Origin: Lachnospiraceae bacterium
GTDB taxonomy: Bacteria; Bacillota; Clostridia; Lachnospirales; Lachnospiraceae
Length of the DNA stretch: 45,731 bases
Assembly: GCA_900771195.1 (NCBI GenBank)
Contig: CAAGMZ010000016.1
Coordinates: forward strand, 1 to 45,731
Reading direction: 5' to 3'
Shown here: piece after piece, positions 7,677 through 16,560 of the stretch
Layout: the number at the start of each line of letters is the position of its first letter
Numbering within the stretch: position 1 is the first letter of the stretch
Program-made: the position numbers and the translations under genes
The notes under the pieces: model-generated
Told to the model about the DNA's origin: nothing
Database searches by the model: none
What the model saw: only the letters and a program-made list of their open reading frames with translations

Positions 7677-8750
7677 TTAATCGTCATCTCTGTACTGCAT
7701 CGTCTCGTTCTCTGAGGCTTCTGCTTTGGATTCATCTTCTGTCTGCTGTATCCCGGTATCTTCATCGGGAATCAGAGAAAGCAGAAAATCAAGGTCATCA
7801 TACATCCAGTTTACATCATCGCATCTCATTGTCACAAGAATATACTTATGACCATTGGCTTCAGCAAGCATTACATAACTGCGTCTTGCCAATTCCGTAT
7901 ATCCGGCTTTTCCCCCGACAATCTTAATATAATCAGGAGTACTTCTCTGACCGGTTAAATACTGATTAGTATTGTTGTAAGATACGTTAATTATATAATT
8001 CCCGTATGCTGTCGTTCTGTTGAAGCTTCCATCGTACTTTAAACATGAAAGAACACTAATAAAGTCAGGATATTTAATGGCTTCATTAAAAATCAGATAC
8101 AAATCATAAGCTGTGGTGTAATGATTATCATCATATAAGCCGTGAGGATTCGCAAAATGTGATTCTGTGGCCCCTAATTCCAGTGCCTCCCTGTTCATCA
8201 AATCTGCAAAATCGGAAAGCGAGTCCGCTGTAAAGAGTGCCAGCGCTGCTGCTGCATCATTACCGGAACGCATCATTGCACCATGTATCATAACATCAAA
8301 GGAAACCTCGTCTCCCACCCGGTAATCACACATCACAACGTTATCTTCTCTTATGATTACCTCATCACCGATTTTTCTTGATGCTGTCTTGTCACCGTAT
8401 TTCAGTGCAATAAGAGATGTGAGTACCTTGGTAGTGCTGGCCGGATATTCTTTATGATGTGCATTTTTCTGAAAAAGCACTTTGCCTTCATTGACATCAA
8501 CAAGCAATGCAGCCTCGGAATGTAATTTATCACTTTCCGGACTGTTGGAAGCATCTGCCGGAACTACTGCTATATTGGCAGCAAACCCGTCAGCCCGCGC
8601 AAGCGGCGAACCTGACACCTTTTTGATGGCAGGAGCAACATCGGATGATGCATTTTTCATTATTGATGAGCCGCCACCACAACTGCACAGAAATACAGCC
8701 ATGCACAGCAGCATTACAATTACAACTACGGTCTTTTTGTTCTTTTTCAT
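7677..8750 (-). CDS. D-alanyl-D-alanine carboxypeptidase lipoprotein (peptidase S11) with KAG variant motif
   Basis: A penicillin-binding D,D-carboxypeptidase that would trim the terminal D-Ala from peptidoglycan stems. The N-terminus is a lipoprotein signal (helix about 7-22, lipobox LCSC with Cys24). Active-site motifs are S105-T-T-K108, S162-G-N164 and K281-A-G283. The third motif is normally K-T-G or K-S-G; here the codons are AAA GCC GGA, giving Ala in the middle. The 357-residue chain ends in an acidic, polar tail (about 330-357) and lacks the long C-terminal amphipathic anchor region typical of DacA, which fits lipid anchoring. It is the last gene of the shape cluster, 12 bases after mgsA. 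Reduced activity or altered beta-lactam binding is possible but unproven. Confidence 0.88.
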   Translation of the reverse strand: MKKNKKTVVVIVMLLCMAVFLCSCGGGSSIMKNASSDVAPAIKKVSGSPLARADGFAANIAVVPADASNSPESDKLHSEAALLVDVNEGKVLFQKNAHHKEYPASTTKVLTSLIALKYGDKTASRKIGDEVIIREDNVVMCDYRVGDEVSFDVMIHGAMMRSGNDAAAALALFTADSLSDFADLMNREALELGATESHFANPHGLYDDNHYTTAYDLYLIFNEAIKYPDFISVLSCLKYDGSFNRTTAYGNYIINVSYNNTNQYLTGQRSTPDYIKIVGGKAGYTELARRSYVMLAEANGHKYILVTMRCDDVNWMYDDLDFLLSLIPDEDTGIQQTEDESKAEASENETMQYRDDD

Positions 8751-8762
8751 GTTATCGGTATC

Positions 8763-9158
8763 CTATCTGACTATTTCTCTCCAGTCAAGGTCTCCTCTGT
8801 CAAGAGCCTTAATAAGGAGCTCTGCGGTTGCAAGGTTAGTTGCAAGCGGTATATTGTGAATATCACAAAGTTTGAAAATATTGGTAATATCAGGCTCATG
8901 AGGATGTTTGGTCAGCGGGTCACGTAAAAAAATAACCATGTCAATTTCATTGGTCTCTATCTGTGAGCCGAGCTGCTGTTCACCTCCAAGATGTCCCGAA
9001 AGATATTTGTGCACAGTCAGGTTGGTAACTTCTTCTATAAGCCGCCCTGTTGTGCCTGTTGCATACAGCTCATGCTTATTTAAAATACCTCTGTATGCAA
9101 TGCAGAAGTTCTGCATGAGTTTTTTCTTGGAATCATGTGCGATTAAACCGATGTTCAT
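8763..9158 (-). CDS. mgsA: Methylglyoxal synthase
   Basis: MgsA converts dihydroxyacetone phosphate to methylglyoxal and phosphate, a glycolytic overflow route under phosphate limitation. The 131-residue length is typical. Visible motifs are IALIAHDSKKK-like GLIAHDSKKKLM at the start, ATGTTGRLI (phosphate binding), SGHLGGEQQLG, and the IFLRDPLTKHPHEPDI active-site segment. GGAGGAGG lies 5 bases upstream of the ATG. The gene overlaps the 3' end of rodA by 26 bases, so its translation is likely tied to rodA. A rodA-mgsA link is common in Clostridia. Confidence 0.95.
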   Translation of the reverse strand: MNIGLIAHDSKKKLMQNFCIAYRGILNKHELYATGTTGRLIEEVTNLTVHKYLSGHLGGEQQLGSQIETNEIDMVIFLRDPLTKHPHEPDITNIFKLCDIHNIPLATNLATAELLIKALDRGDLDWREIVR

Positions 9159-10308
9159 TTTTGTCCTCCTCCAATGATGCCTTTTTTCTGAATCTTACGT
9201 TCAGGACAAGACCGATTCCCGCGTACATGGACACAAGCGAACTGAGTCCATAGCTTACAAACGGAAGCGGAATACCGGTATTAGGCAAAATTTCTGTAAC
9301 TACTCCGATGTTTATAAATGTCTGGAAAACTAAAATTGAAGCTACCCCAAAACATATAAGTCTCCCCGACATATCCGGTGCCCGTGCACCTGTGATTACG
9401 CACTTCATGGCAATAAGCAAAATAAGTCCCAGAATTGATATGCAGCCGGCAAAACCTAATTCCTCACCTACAACTGCCATAATAAAATCAGTCTGTGGCT
9501 CGGCAATATAATTACCGTTTTTGACGGAATTGGCACTGTCGTTATACAAACCCTTTCCGGTCAGCTGCCCTGAACCGATGGCCATCACGGCATTGTCCTG
9601 CTGCCACCTTTCGGCATCATACTTTTCGGGATCAATAAACGCCATAATCCTTTTATACTGATAACCCTTCAGCAGCTTGTTCTGGTTGTTTTCCATCGTC
9701 GGAGGCACCGCTATGATGTATATGACAACTGCACCTATTATAGGCAGCAGGGCTCCGATGATAATTGCAAACTTTTTATAACTGAACCCTGAAATATATA
9801 ACTGTATAATGAACAAAACCGAAACAAGTATTGTTGTTGAAAGATCCGGCTCTGCTGCAATCAGAAGGAGCGGCACCAAAGTAAGACCTGTCGCAATAAA
9901 GAATCCACGCCATTTTTTGACTATATTGGGATTCTTCCCCAAAAGCCATGACCAAAACATTATCATAAGTATCTTGGCAAATTCCGAAGGCTGAAAGCTG
10001 ATTCCGTGAAATTCAATCCATCTTACTGCTCCCTTGTGTTTGTCACCTGCAATCAGTACTGCTGCAAGAATTATCACACACAGCGCATATATAAGCCAAT
10101 GAAATTTTAACAGCCAGTTATAATCCAGAAGCATGAGAAAAATCATAATAAAAAGTCCGATAGCTATTCCCATTATCTGCCTCTTGGGATAACTTGCTCC
10201 CGGAACAGCACTGCCTATAACAATTACCCCCACAGCTGACAGTGCAAGAACCAGAAAAACCAGAATCCAGTCAACATATTTAAGTTTGAAATGAAAATTT
10301 TTAAACAT
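9133..10308 (-). CDS. rodA: Rod-shape peptidoglycan glycosyltransferase RodA (SEDS family)
   Basis: RodA polymerises lipid II into glycan strands during cell elongation, in complex with a class B PBP. The 391-residue protein has about ten membrane segments. SEDS marks include the WIEFHGISFQPSEFAKI segment (about residues 95-111), the AEPDLSTTIL segment (about 152-161), QTDFIMAVVGEELGF (about 274-288) and the C-terminal NTGIPLPFVSYGLSSL. The partner PBP2 lies three genes upstream in the same cluster, after minCDE in between. Distinguishing it from FtsW/SpoVE rests on the mre/PBP2 context. It overlaps mgsA by 26 bases. Confidence 0.93.
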   Translation of the reverse strand: MFKNFHFKLKYVDWILVFLVLALSAVGVIVIGSAVPGASYPKRQIMGIAIGLFIMIFLMLLDYNWLLKFHWLIYALCVIILAAVLIAGDKHKGAVRWIEFHGISFQPSEFAKILMIMFWSWLLGKNPNIVKKWRGFFIATGLTLVPLLLIAAEPDLSTTILVSVLFIIQLYISGFSYKKFAIIIGALLPIIGAVVIYIIAVPPTMENNQNKLLKGYQYKRIMAFIDPEKYDAERWQQDNAVMAIGSGQLTGKGLYNDSANSVKNGNYIAEPQTDFIMAVVGEELGFAGCISILGLILLIAMKCVITGARAPDMSGRLICFGVASILVFQTFINIGVVTEILPNTGIPLPFVSYGLSSLVSMYAGIGLVLNVRFRKKASLEEDKNEHRFNRT

Positions 10309-10327
10309 ATGATACCAGGTCTTAAGA

Positions 10328-10603
10328 CTACTTTCTCGGGCCCTTCATGTCCTTTATGGGAATATTGGCAAAGAGTGCGGGGACTGACCCGTTATTTCCT
10401 TCTGATTCCGTCTGCGTAATCTGAATATCAAGACCTTCAGCATCTATTTCCATGTATTTGGAAATGACATTGATGATATCATTCTTAATCATTTCCATCA
10501 CGTCAGGCGAACAGTTGGCCCTGTCCGACACAAGAAGAAGCTTAAGTCTGTCCTTGGCTACATTGCCTGAGTTTTTCTTTTTGAATAAATCAAATAATCC
10601 CAT
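10328..10603 (-). CDS. minE: Cell division topological specificity factor MinE
   Basis: MinE stimulates MinD ATPase and drives pole-to-pole oscillation, restricting MinC to the poles. The 91-residue protein has an N-terminal membrane-targeting stretch (MGLFDLFKKKN), the anti-MinCD region (AKDRLKLLLVSDRANCSP, about residues 16-33) and a C-terminal topological-specificity domain (MIKNDIINVISKYMEID onward). It follows minD by 11 bases. Having MinE rather than DivIVA/MinJ points to an oscillating system. Confidence 0.95.
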   Translation of the reverse strand: MGLFDLFKKKNSGNVAKDRLKLLLVSDRANCSPDVMEMIKNDIINVISKYMEIDAEGLDIQITQTESEGNNGSVPALFANIPIKDMKGPRK

Positions 10604-10614
10604 GACAAAACCTC

Positions 10615-11409
10615 CTAATTATTCTTCTTGAAAATTCCTGATAATTTGGACCAGAAGCTGCTCTTGCCATTAAGGTCAAGAAGCGGAACATCCTCTCCCA
10701 TAATTCTTTTGCAGATATTCATGTATGCTTTACCGGAAAGTGTATCCGAACCTACGAGAGGCTCACCGTTGTTAGTTGAAATAACAATATTTTCATCATC
10801 GGGAACTGCACCGATAAGGTTGATTGAAAGTATGTCCACAACATCATCAATTGACATCATGTCTCCTTTCTTTACCATATCCATGCGGATTCTGTTGACT
10901 ATAAGATCAGTCTTGCCAATCTCATTGGCCTCAAGAAGTCCTATAATTCTGTCTGCATCCCTGATTGCAGAAACTTCGGGCGTTGTTACGACCAAGGCTC
11001 TGTCGGCACCGGCAATGGCATTCTTAAATCCCTGCTCTATTCCTGCGGGGCAGTCAAGAATTATGTAATCAAATTCATCTCTGAGATCATCCGTAAGCTT
11101 CTTCATCTGTTCGGGTGTTACGGATGTCTTGTCTTTGGTCTGCGCTGACGGAAGAAGATAAAGATTAGGATAACGCTTGTCCTTTATAAGCGCCTGCTTA
11201 ATACGGCAGTTACCGTCAACAACATCAACAAGATTGTAGACAATCCTATTCTCAAGTCCCATTACCACGTCAAGGTTTCTGAGACCTATGTCAGTATCAA
11301 TAAGAACAACTTTTTTGTTCAGCTTTGCAAGTCCTGTACCTACATTGGCAGACGTTGTCGTTTTTCCTACGCCGCCTTTTCCTGATGTAACAACAATTAC
11401 TTCACTCAT
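10615..11409 (-). CDS. minD: Septum-site determining ATPase MinD
   Basis: MinD is a membrane-cycling ParA-like ATPase that recruits MinC and is released by MinE. The deviant Walker A box GKGGVGKTT occupies residues 10-18, with DTDIGLRNLD (about 38-47) and DYIILDCPAGIE (about 114-125) downstream. The C-terminus ends in an amphipathic basic/hydrophobic segment (SSFWSKLSGIFKKNN) that should be the membrane-targeting helix. Length 264 is typical. A 92-base AT-rich gap with a possible promoter separates it from minC, unlike the tight spacing elsewhere. Confidence 0.96.
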   Translation of the reverse strand: MSEVIVVTSGKGGVGKTTTSANVGTGLAKLNKKVVLIDTDIGLRNLDVVMGLENRIVYNLVDVVDGNCRIKQALIKDKRYPNLYLLPSAQTKDKTSVTPEQMKKLTDDLRDEFDYIILDCPAGIEQGFKNAIAGADRALVVTTPEVSAIRDADRIIGLLEANEIGKTDLIVNRIRMDMVKKGDMMSIDDVVDILSINLIGAVPDDENIVISTNNGEPLVGSDTLSGKAYMNICKRIMGEDVPLLDLNGKSSFWSKLSGIFKKNN

Positions 11410-11441
11410 TACTATTCCTCCGAATACTTATATTCTTTTCT

Positions 11442-11470
11442 ATTATGATATTTTTTTGACTTTAAATCAA
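11442..11470 (-). promoter_or_regulatory. Possible internal promoter for minD-minE-rodA
   Basis: On the minus strand: TTGATT (11465-11470), a 17-base A-rich spacer and CATAAT (11442-11447), about 35-40 bases before the minD start, in the only sizeable gap within the min genes. It would allow minDE expression independent of minC. AT-richness raises the chance of a false match. Confidence 0.35.
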
Positions 11471-11501
11471 TATAAAATTGCAAAAAATTTATTTAATTTA
11501 G

Positions 11502-12170
11502 TCAGAGCTTTATATCACTTAAGACTTCTCTGTCAAGCTTTTCAATATAGATATTGTTATCCTCGATAAATGCTATCATTGCTCCGTTTCCGATGGATTT
11601 TCTTTTGCCTGAGTCATTGCATCTGGCTATCGTATCGGCTATCCTTATCTGAATGGGTGCCATTTCAAGCGCAACAACAAATGAATTCTCGTTTCCTCCC
11701 GCACCGGCATAGGCATTTCCTTTCAGAGCCCCCAGTATTATAATGTTGCCCTTTGCCGTAACTCTTGCTCCGGGATTTACATCCCCAAGGATTACAAGAC
11801 TACTCTCTGCCTCAAGCATCTGACCTGACCGCAGAGTGCCCTTGTAAAACTGTCCGGTATGAGTGGAAAGCTCCTCCAGCTTGTCTTCAACAGCCTTTTT
11901 ACAGCATTTTTCCCTCATTTCATCATTATCCATAACGCACACGATGTTAATCTCGGAATTTTCAGAGATTATGTCAAGAAGCTTTTTTTCCTCTTCACTG
12001 CTCAGTGTGCGCCCCTCAAATGAAATTGCAAGGCTTGACTTGCCAAAAAAATTGGCTGAACTCTTGAATTTTTCTGCCACCTCGCCCAAAAGTTCCTCAA
12101 ATGGCATATCCTTGTCCATTATTACGGCGATGCCGTATTTGTTTCCTTTTATAACAACGGAATTATTCAT
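11502..12170 (-). CDS. minC: Septum-site determining protein MinC
   Basis: MinC inhibits FtsZ polymer assembly when recruited by MinD. The 222-residue protein has the N-terminal MinC domain (about residues 1-95) and the C-terminal beta-helix domain (about 105-205), recognised by GDVNPGARVTAKGNIIILG, LKGNAYAGAGG and MAPIQIRIADTIARC. It follows PBP2 by 35 bases in the shape cluster. Length and domain order are normal. Confidence 0.93.
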   Translation of the reverse strand: MNNSVVIKGNKYGIAVIMDKDMPFEELLGEVAEKFKSSANFFGKSSLAISFEGRTLSSEEEKKLLDIISENSEINIVCVMDNDEMREKCCKKAVEDKLEELSTHTGQFYKGTLRSGQMLEAESSLVILGDVNPGARVTAKGNIIILGALKGNAYAGAGGNENSFVVALEMAPIQIRIADTIARCNDSGKRKSIGNGAMIAFIEDNNIYIEKLDREVLSDIKL

Positions 12171-12205
12171 TGTGAAACCTCCTTGTCTTAGTAGTCATTC
12201 TTCTG

Positions 12206-15145
12206 TCATTCTTCCACATACCACTGGTTGAAGCTGTCACACATAACAGTCTTGGGAATCGAAGTTCCGTGATAGGCTGAAAGTGCATAATATGTCATAA
12301 TTCCTGCCTGCGTAGCAGTATGACCGTATGGAATCATGGCCGAAATTGCCTTATCGGGATTGCCCTCTTCATCCTCGGTGAAAATTATATATATAGCATG
12401 GCTTGGCTTCAATTTACTTTCTTCGGCAGTACCTGACTTACCGTAGATTGTATAACCGGTAGCGGATGTAAATCTGTTAAAGCATACGCTTACGGGACCG
12501 GTTGATGCTATCATCTGCATTCCCGAATGAACCGATTCCCATACATAATCGTTTACATCTATCTGACTTGCAATTACCGGTTCTACCGTCTGCTCATTGC
12601 TGCCGTCGGCCTCGCATGTTTTGGATACGATGGATGAGTTGTATACGGTTCCTTTGTTGGCCAGGGTTGACACATATCTGCCCATATTGACTACGGTATA
12701 TGCATTGGTGCCCTGCCCGATTGCTGATACAACGGCGTTGTAATCTGTTACATGAGGCTCCGCTTCCGGAATCTGGATACCTGATTTGGTTCCGATTCCC
12801 ATAGCGTCGGCATATTCTTTGATTTTGGTCAGACCGTAATTAAAGTTGATGGTTCCCGACGGAGTAAAACACAGTCTGTATCCGATTTCACAGAAATAGT
12901 CATTGCACGAGTTGAGAAGTGCGTTGGACAAATTCTGACTGCCGTGTTTGCCGGGATACACATGGCATTTAATATTGGGTGTGACTTCGTCACAGATTCC
13001 GTCACAGTAAAACTGCTCATCGGGACTTATCACCCCTTCACATACACCGGCAATTGCCATGAGAGGCTTGAATGTTGAACCCGGAGCAATCTTGGTCTGT
13101 GTGGCCCTGTCCACAAGGGGAGTCGATTTGTCATCAAGAAGCTTATTGTAATATGTTTTGTTGATTGAGCCCGAAAAATAGTTGATGTCATATGACGGAT
13201 ATGACACAAGCGCCTGAACCTGACCGCTGGTGGGGTCCTCAACCACACATGACCCGGAACAGGGATTTAATGCCAGCTGTGCAGGTGTTATTTTCAGGGA
13301 AAGTATTTTATCTTTGATAAACTCATATGCCATATAATCGGAATTCATTGACGTATACTCGTCGTCGGTAAACTCAACGGCCCCCTGCTCCATAAGTATA
13401 CGGCATACCATATATCCGGAAATTTTATGGTTTTTAATCAGATACTTATACATCAGCTTATCAAAGTCTGTATCTGCTTCGAGCATTCTTATTGATTCTT
13501 CGGTTATCTCTTCCATGACCTCATCAATGGTCGGATATTCGGAAGAAACATCAAGATTATAGATGTTCACCCATTGATTTTTGATGGTGCCCATAAGATA
13601 ATCTTTAAATGAAATCGTTCCGTTGTTCCAGCTGTCCTGAATTTCATCCTGGGAGCTTATCTTGGATGAGTTCAGTATCTGGGCACTCTTAAGATTGTCT
13701 ATAACAAGCTTTATAAAAGACTTTGTATCGTCATCAAGATCATTGTAGACTGTTCCTGATTCAAATTCCGCACGGACTGCCTCAATCATCTGTGCCTTTC
13801 GTTCGGAGAAAAGCGCATATGCAGCAATGGCTGTATCAGTCTGCGATTCACTTATCTCTTTCATGTCTATCACATTATTGTTGATAAGCGCAAAATACAC
13901 ATCTGTTGCAGGAACCAGTACAAGATCATCCTGTGGATATGCGTTATCCGATGATGTAAGATATGTGATAAGTACTTCTGCTATTCGTCTTTCAAGAAGG
14001 TTGTATATTTCGGTCTGCAGCTCGGCATCAATGGTAAGATAGACATCCCTGCCCACCTGTGAAGGAGTTTCGCTTGTAACCTCAATGACTCTTCCCACAC
14101 TGTCCACAAGCATTGTCTTCTGACCCTTGGTTCCGGAAAGCTCCTGCTCATAAGACTTTTCTATGCCTGCTTTTCCGATAAGGTCTGTGGCGTCATAGGA
14201 AGGATTGGTTGCCTGAAGCTGTTCGAGTTCTTCGGCGCTTGCTTTACCTGTATATCCAAGTATATGTGCCATTGATACACTGTATCTGGGATCATATCTT
14301 CGTATGGTTTCCTCAGCGATGGAAACTCCGGTAAGAATATCACTGTTTTCAAGTATAGATGCCATCGTGTGGGAATTAACATTCTTAGCCACTGTAAAGG
14401 AAATATAGCGTTTGTAGGAATTGGCATCAAGATTTGTTCTTATATATGCAATCCTTATGGCCGTAAGCTCATCATATGTATCCTGATTGGAATCATCAGT
14501 AAGTGTTTTGCCGGAATCGGGATTGTTGGCAATTTCTTCTTTTTCAGCCTGAATTGCATCGCGTACATCCTGTTTGGTCATCACGGCATACTTGTTTCGC
14601 AGAAATTTAGCCGTATCCGCGGCCGTGGCATTACGCTCCTTCTCGGTAAGCTCGCTGATTGATTTATGTCCGTATACGTCTCTGAGGAATCTTAAGAGCG
14701 CGTTATCCTCAACCGTGTAATAATAGCCGTTCTCACCATAATCAATTCCATAGTCATATACTATCTCATCACCATTTTCTTCAATGATACTTATCATCTT
14801 GCTGATGATTCGGTTCAGTGCTTCGTTTTTGACCTTTTTGGATGAATAGTATCCGCAGTCTTCAATTATTACCGAATATGCCAGGTCACTGTATGCAAGG
14901 AGTCTTCCCTCGCTGTCATATATATTTCCTCTTGTTCCTTTTGTTGAGATGGTTTTTTCGTTTTTCATGGTGTAGGTGCTTGTATAGCTGTCACCTTTTA
15001 CTATCTGGAGCACGAAAAATCTGTGTGCAAGCACACCAAAAAGAATTATTGCCACCAGTACGAATGGAATAATTCTGGATGTGAATATTCTTTTGAGTAT
15101 ATAGCCGAGGTCCTTAAAGAACTCCGTTATTTTCTCTTTTAACAT
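12206..15145 (-). CDS. Class B penicillin-binding protein (PBP2/elongation transpeptidase) with a large insertion
   Basis: The transpeptidase partner of RodA in lateral wall growth. An N-terminal membrane helix (about residues 20-42) is followed by the PBP dimerisation region (TRGNIYDSEGRLLAYSDLAY near 55-75). The transpeptidase motifs are S-T-F-K (near 690), S-C-N (near 744) and K-S-G-T (near 902). At 979 residues it is much longer than the usual 600-720. Most of the excess lies at about 385-625, an acidic, helix-rich insertion between the TIDAELQTEIYNLLERR helix and the strand GSCVVEDPTSGQVQALVSYP. The start overlaps the end of mreD by 32 bases; AAGGAAG lies about 10 bases before the ATG. 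Context (mreBCD before, minCDE and rodA after) supports an MrdA/PBP2 role. Confidence 0.92.
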   Translation of the reverse strand: MLKEKITEFFKDLGYILKRIFTSRIIPFVLVAIILFGVLAHRFFVLQIVKGDSYTSTYTMKNEKTISTKGTRGNIYDSEGRLLAYSDLAYSVIIEDCGYYSSKKVKNEALNRIISKMISIIEENGDEIVYDYGIDYGENGYYYTVEDNALLRFLRDVYGHKSISELTEKERNATAADTAKFLRNKYAVMTKQDVRDAIQAEKEEIANNPDSGKTLTDDSNQDTYDELTAIRIAYIRTNLDANSYKRYISFTVAKNVNSHTMASILENSDILTGVSIAEETIRRYDPRYSVSMAHILGYTGKASAEELEQLQATNPSYDATDLIGKAGIEKSYEQELSGTKGQKTMLVDSVGRVIEVTSETPSQVGRDVYLTIDAELQTEIYNLLERRIAEVLITYLTSSDNAYPQDDLVLVPATDVYFALINNNVIDMKEISESQTDTAIAAYALFSERKAQMIEAVRAEFESGTVYNDLDDDTKSFIKLVIDNLKSAQILNSSKISSQDEIQDSWNNGTISFKDYLMGTIKNQWVNIYNLDVSSEYPTIDEVMEEITEESIRMLEADTDFDKLMYKYLIKNHKISGYMVCRILMEQGAVEFTDDEYTSMNSDYMAYEFIKDKILSLKITPAQLALNPCSGSCVVEDPTSGQVQALVSYPSYDINYFSGSINKTYYNKLLDDKSTPLVDRATQTKIAPGSTFKPLMAIAGVCEGVISPDEQFYCDGICDEVTPNIKCHVYPGKHGSQNLSNALLNSCNDYFCEIGYRLCFTPSGTINFNYGLTKIKEYADAMGIGTKSGIQIPEAEPHVTDYNAVVSAIGQGTNAYTVVNMGRYVSTLANKGTVYNSSIVSKTCEADGSNEQTVEPVIASQIDVNDYVWESVHSGMQMIASTGPVSVCFNRFTSATGYTIYGKSGTAEESKLKPSHAIYIIFTEDEEGNPDKAISAMIPYGHTATQAGIMTYYALSAYHGTSIPKTVMCDSFNQWYVEE

Positions 15146-15659
15146 TCCTAGCGTTCTTCCTTCTTGAAATCAAATCCAGCTTTCTGTTGATGTAATACAC
15201 AAAAACATATGCAATAACGGAAACACCCACAGTATATATCATTTCAGGCATTATTATGGTCTGAAGGTAATATCCGAGCCTGAGCCTGTTGCGCATCACA
15301 TATGTAACGACATAATAAATAAGGCCATATGTAAAATCGCACATTGCAACAAGACTTAACGGAAGAAGCATCTGCTCCTTGGTGTACTCCCTGTAAAACA
15401 TGCCGTTAAAATACCCTGCCATTACATACAAAAGCGGAGTGATTCCTATCATACCGCCGCTGAGTATATCAACGAGCATTCCTCCGAAAAAACCGGTGAA
15501 CATTCCGGATGTCCTGCCACGCATAAAACCAACTATGCATGTGAACATCAGAATCAGATTCGGTGTAACGCCGGCAAAATTAAGAGCTGTCTTAAATACC
15601 GTGCATTGAAGGACATATAACAAAATTATTGATACAAAGCTGATTATAAATCTTCTCAA
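15114..15659 (-). CDS. mreD: Rod shape-determining membrane protein MreD
   Basis: A 181-residue multi-pass membrane protein of the elongasome. Five to six hydrophobic segments are visible, with the family-typical start (ISFVSIILLYVLQCTVF) and the GVTPNLILMFTCIVGFMRGRTSGMFTGFFGG region (about residues 31-60, quoted here in part as a landmark only by its NLILMF and GFFGG ends). The order mreC-mreD-PBP2 and the 32-base overlap with the PBP2 gene suggest coupled synthesis. MreD sequences are poorly conserved, so the call rests on topology and position as well as these motifs. Confidence 0.9.
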   Translation of the reverse strand: MRRFIISFVSIILLYVLQCTVFKTALNFAGVTPNLILMFTCIVGFMRGRTSGMFTGFFGGMLVDILSGGMIGITPLLYVMAGYFNGMFYREYTKEQMLLPLSLVAMCDFTYGLIYYVVTYVMRNRLRLGYYLQTIIMPEMIYTVGVSVIAYVFVYYINRKLDLISRRKNARNVKRENNGVL

Positions 15660-15680
15660 GATGCTCTCCCTGCAATAATT

Positions 15681-16529
15681 CTAATCAATGGCAATTTTTT
15701 TGTCCTTGATGATAAGAACATTTTTGATATGTTTAAAATCCACTGCCGGTACAAGATAACCGGATTTGGTAAGACCGTTGGCGTCAAGCTTTACATCCTT
15801 GGCATAACCGATAAGCAGACCTTCGACATATTTTTCACTGATGTTGGAGGTTACAATCATATCACCATCGCTTATTTTGACGCTTCCGTCAAGGTACCGG
15901 AGCCTTATATACCCATCATCAATGAGCTGCATATCGCCGCTCACAGAGCATATATCGGAAGTGTTGATTATCATGGCGCTTATGTTGCTTGAATCATCAA
16001 TTATTGAGCGGACAATGCAGAAGTTATCAGATACGGATGTGACAATGCCTACAAGACCGTTGCCGGCAATTACATTCATATCGGTCTCTATTCCGTCCCT
16101 GCTTCCCTTGTCCAGAGTGAAGGTGGAATACCAGTTGTCAGCGCTTCTTCCTATAACGGTGGCACCGACTTTTTCATAGCCCTCATACTTGTGGTCAAGC
16201 TCATAAAGGTCCCGCAGACTGTCAAGCTCCACCTGATTTTCCTGCATCTGAATGTTCTGTACCTGAAGCTCCTCAACCTTTTGCTTCAGTTCGGCATTCT
16301 CCTTTTGCAATTCCTCAACGGAGACAAGGAGATCCTTCTTCTCCGTAAGCCACAGTCCAAGACCGTTCACACCCTTCTGAAGCGGTATCACAATTGAAGA
16401 AGTGATTTTTTGAAGCGGCTTGGTCAATGCATCGGTAAAAAATGTCAGACCTATGAAAAAAAAGCAGATGCATACAAAAATTGTCAGCCATACTTTGGCA
16501 GTAAAAAAATTCTTTAACTTATTTCTCAT
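15681..16529 (-). CDS. mreC: Rod shape-determining protein MreC
   Basis: MreC links cytoplasmic MreB to the wall-synthesis PBP2/RodA complex. The 282-residue protein has a short basic N-terminus, one membrane helix (about residues 14-32), a Glu/Gln/Leu-rich coiled coil (about 68-108) and the two beta-barrel MreC domain with VIGRSADNWYSTFTLDKGSRDG and NGLVGIVTSVSDNFCIVRSIID as landmarks near 126-170. It follows mreB by about 30 bases and precedes mreD by 21. Length is typical. Confidence 0.93.
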   Translation of the reverse strand: MRNKLKNFFTAKVWLTIFVCICFFFIGLTFFTDALTKPLQKITSSIVIPLQKGVNGLGLWLTEKKDLLVSVEELQKENAELKQKVEELQVQNIQMQENQVELDSLRDLYELDHKYEGYEKVGATVIGRSADNWYSTFTLDKGSRDGIETDMNVIAGNGLVGIVTSVSDNFCIVRSIIDDSSNISAMIINTSDICSVSGDMQLIDDGYIRLRYLDGSVKISDGDMIVTSNISEKYVEGLLIGYAKDVKLDANGLTKSGYLVPAVDFKHIKNVLIIKDKKIAID

Positions 16530-16560
16530 ACAATTCTCTCTAAGTCAGAAAAGGAACGAC

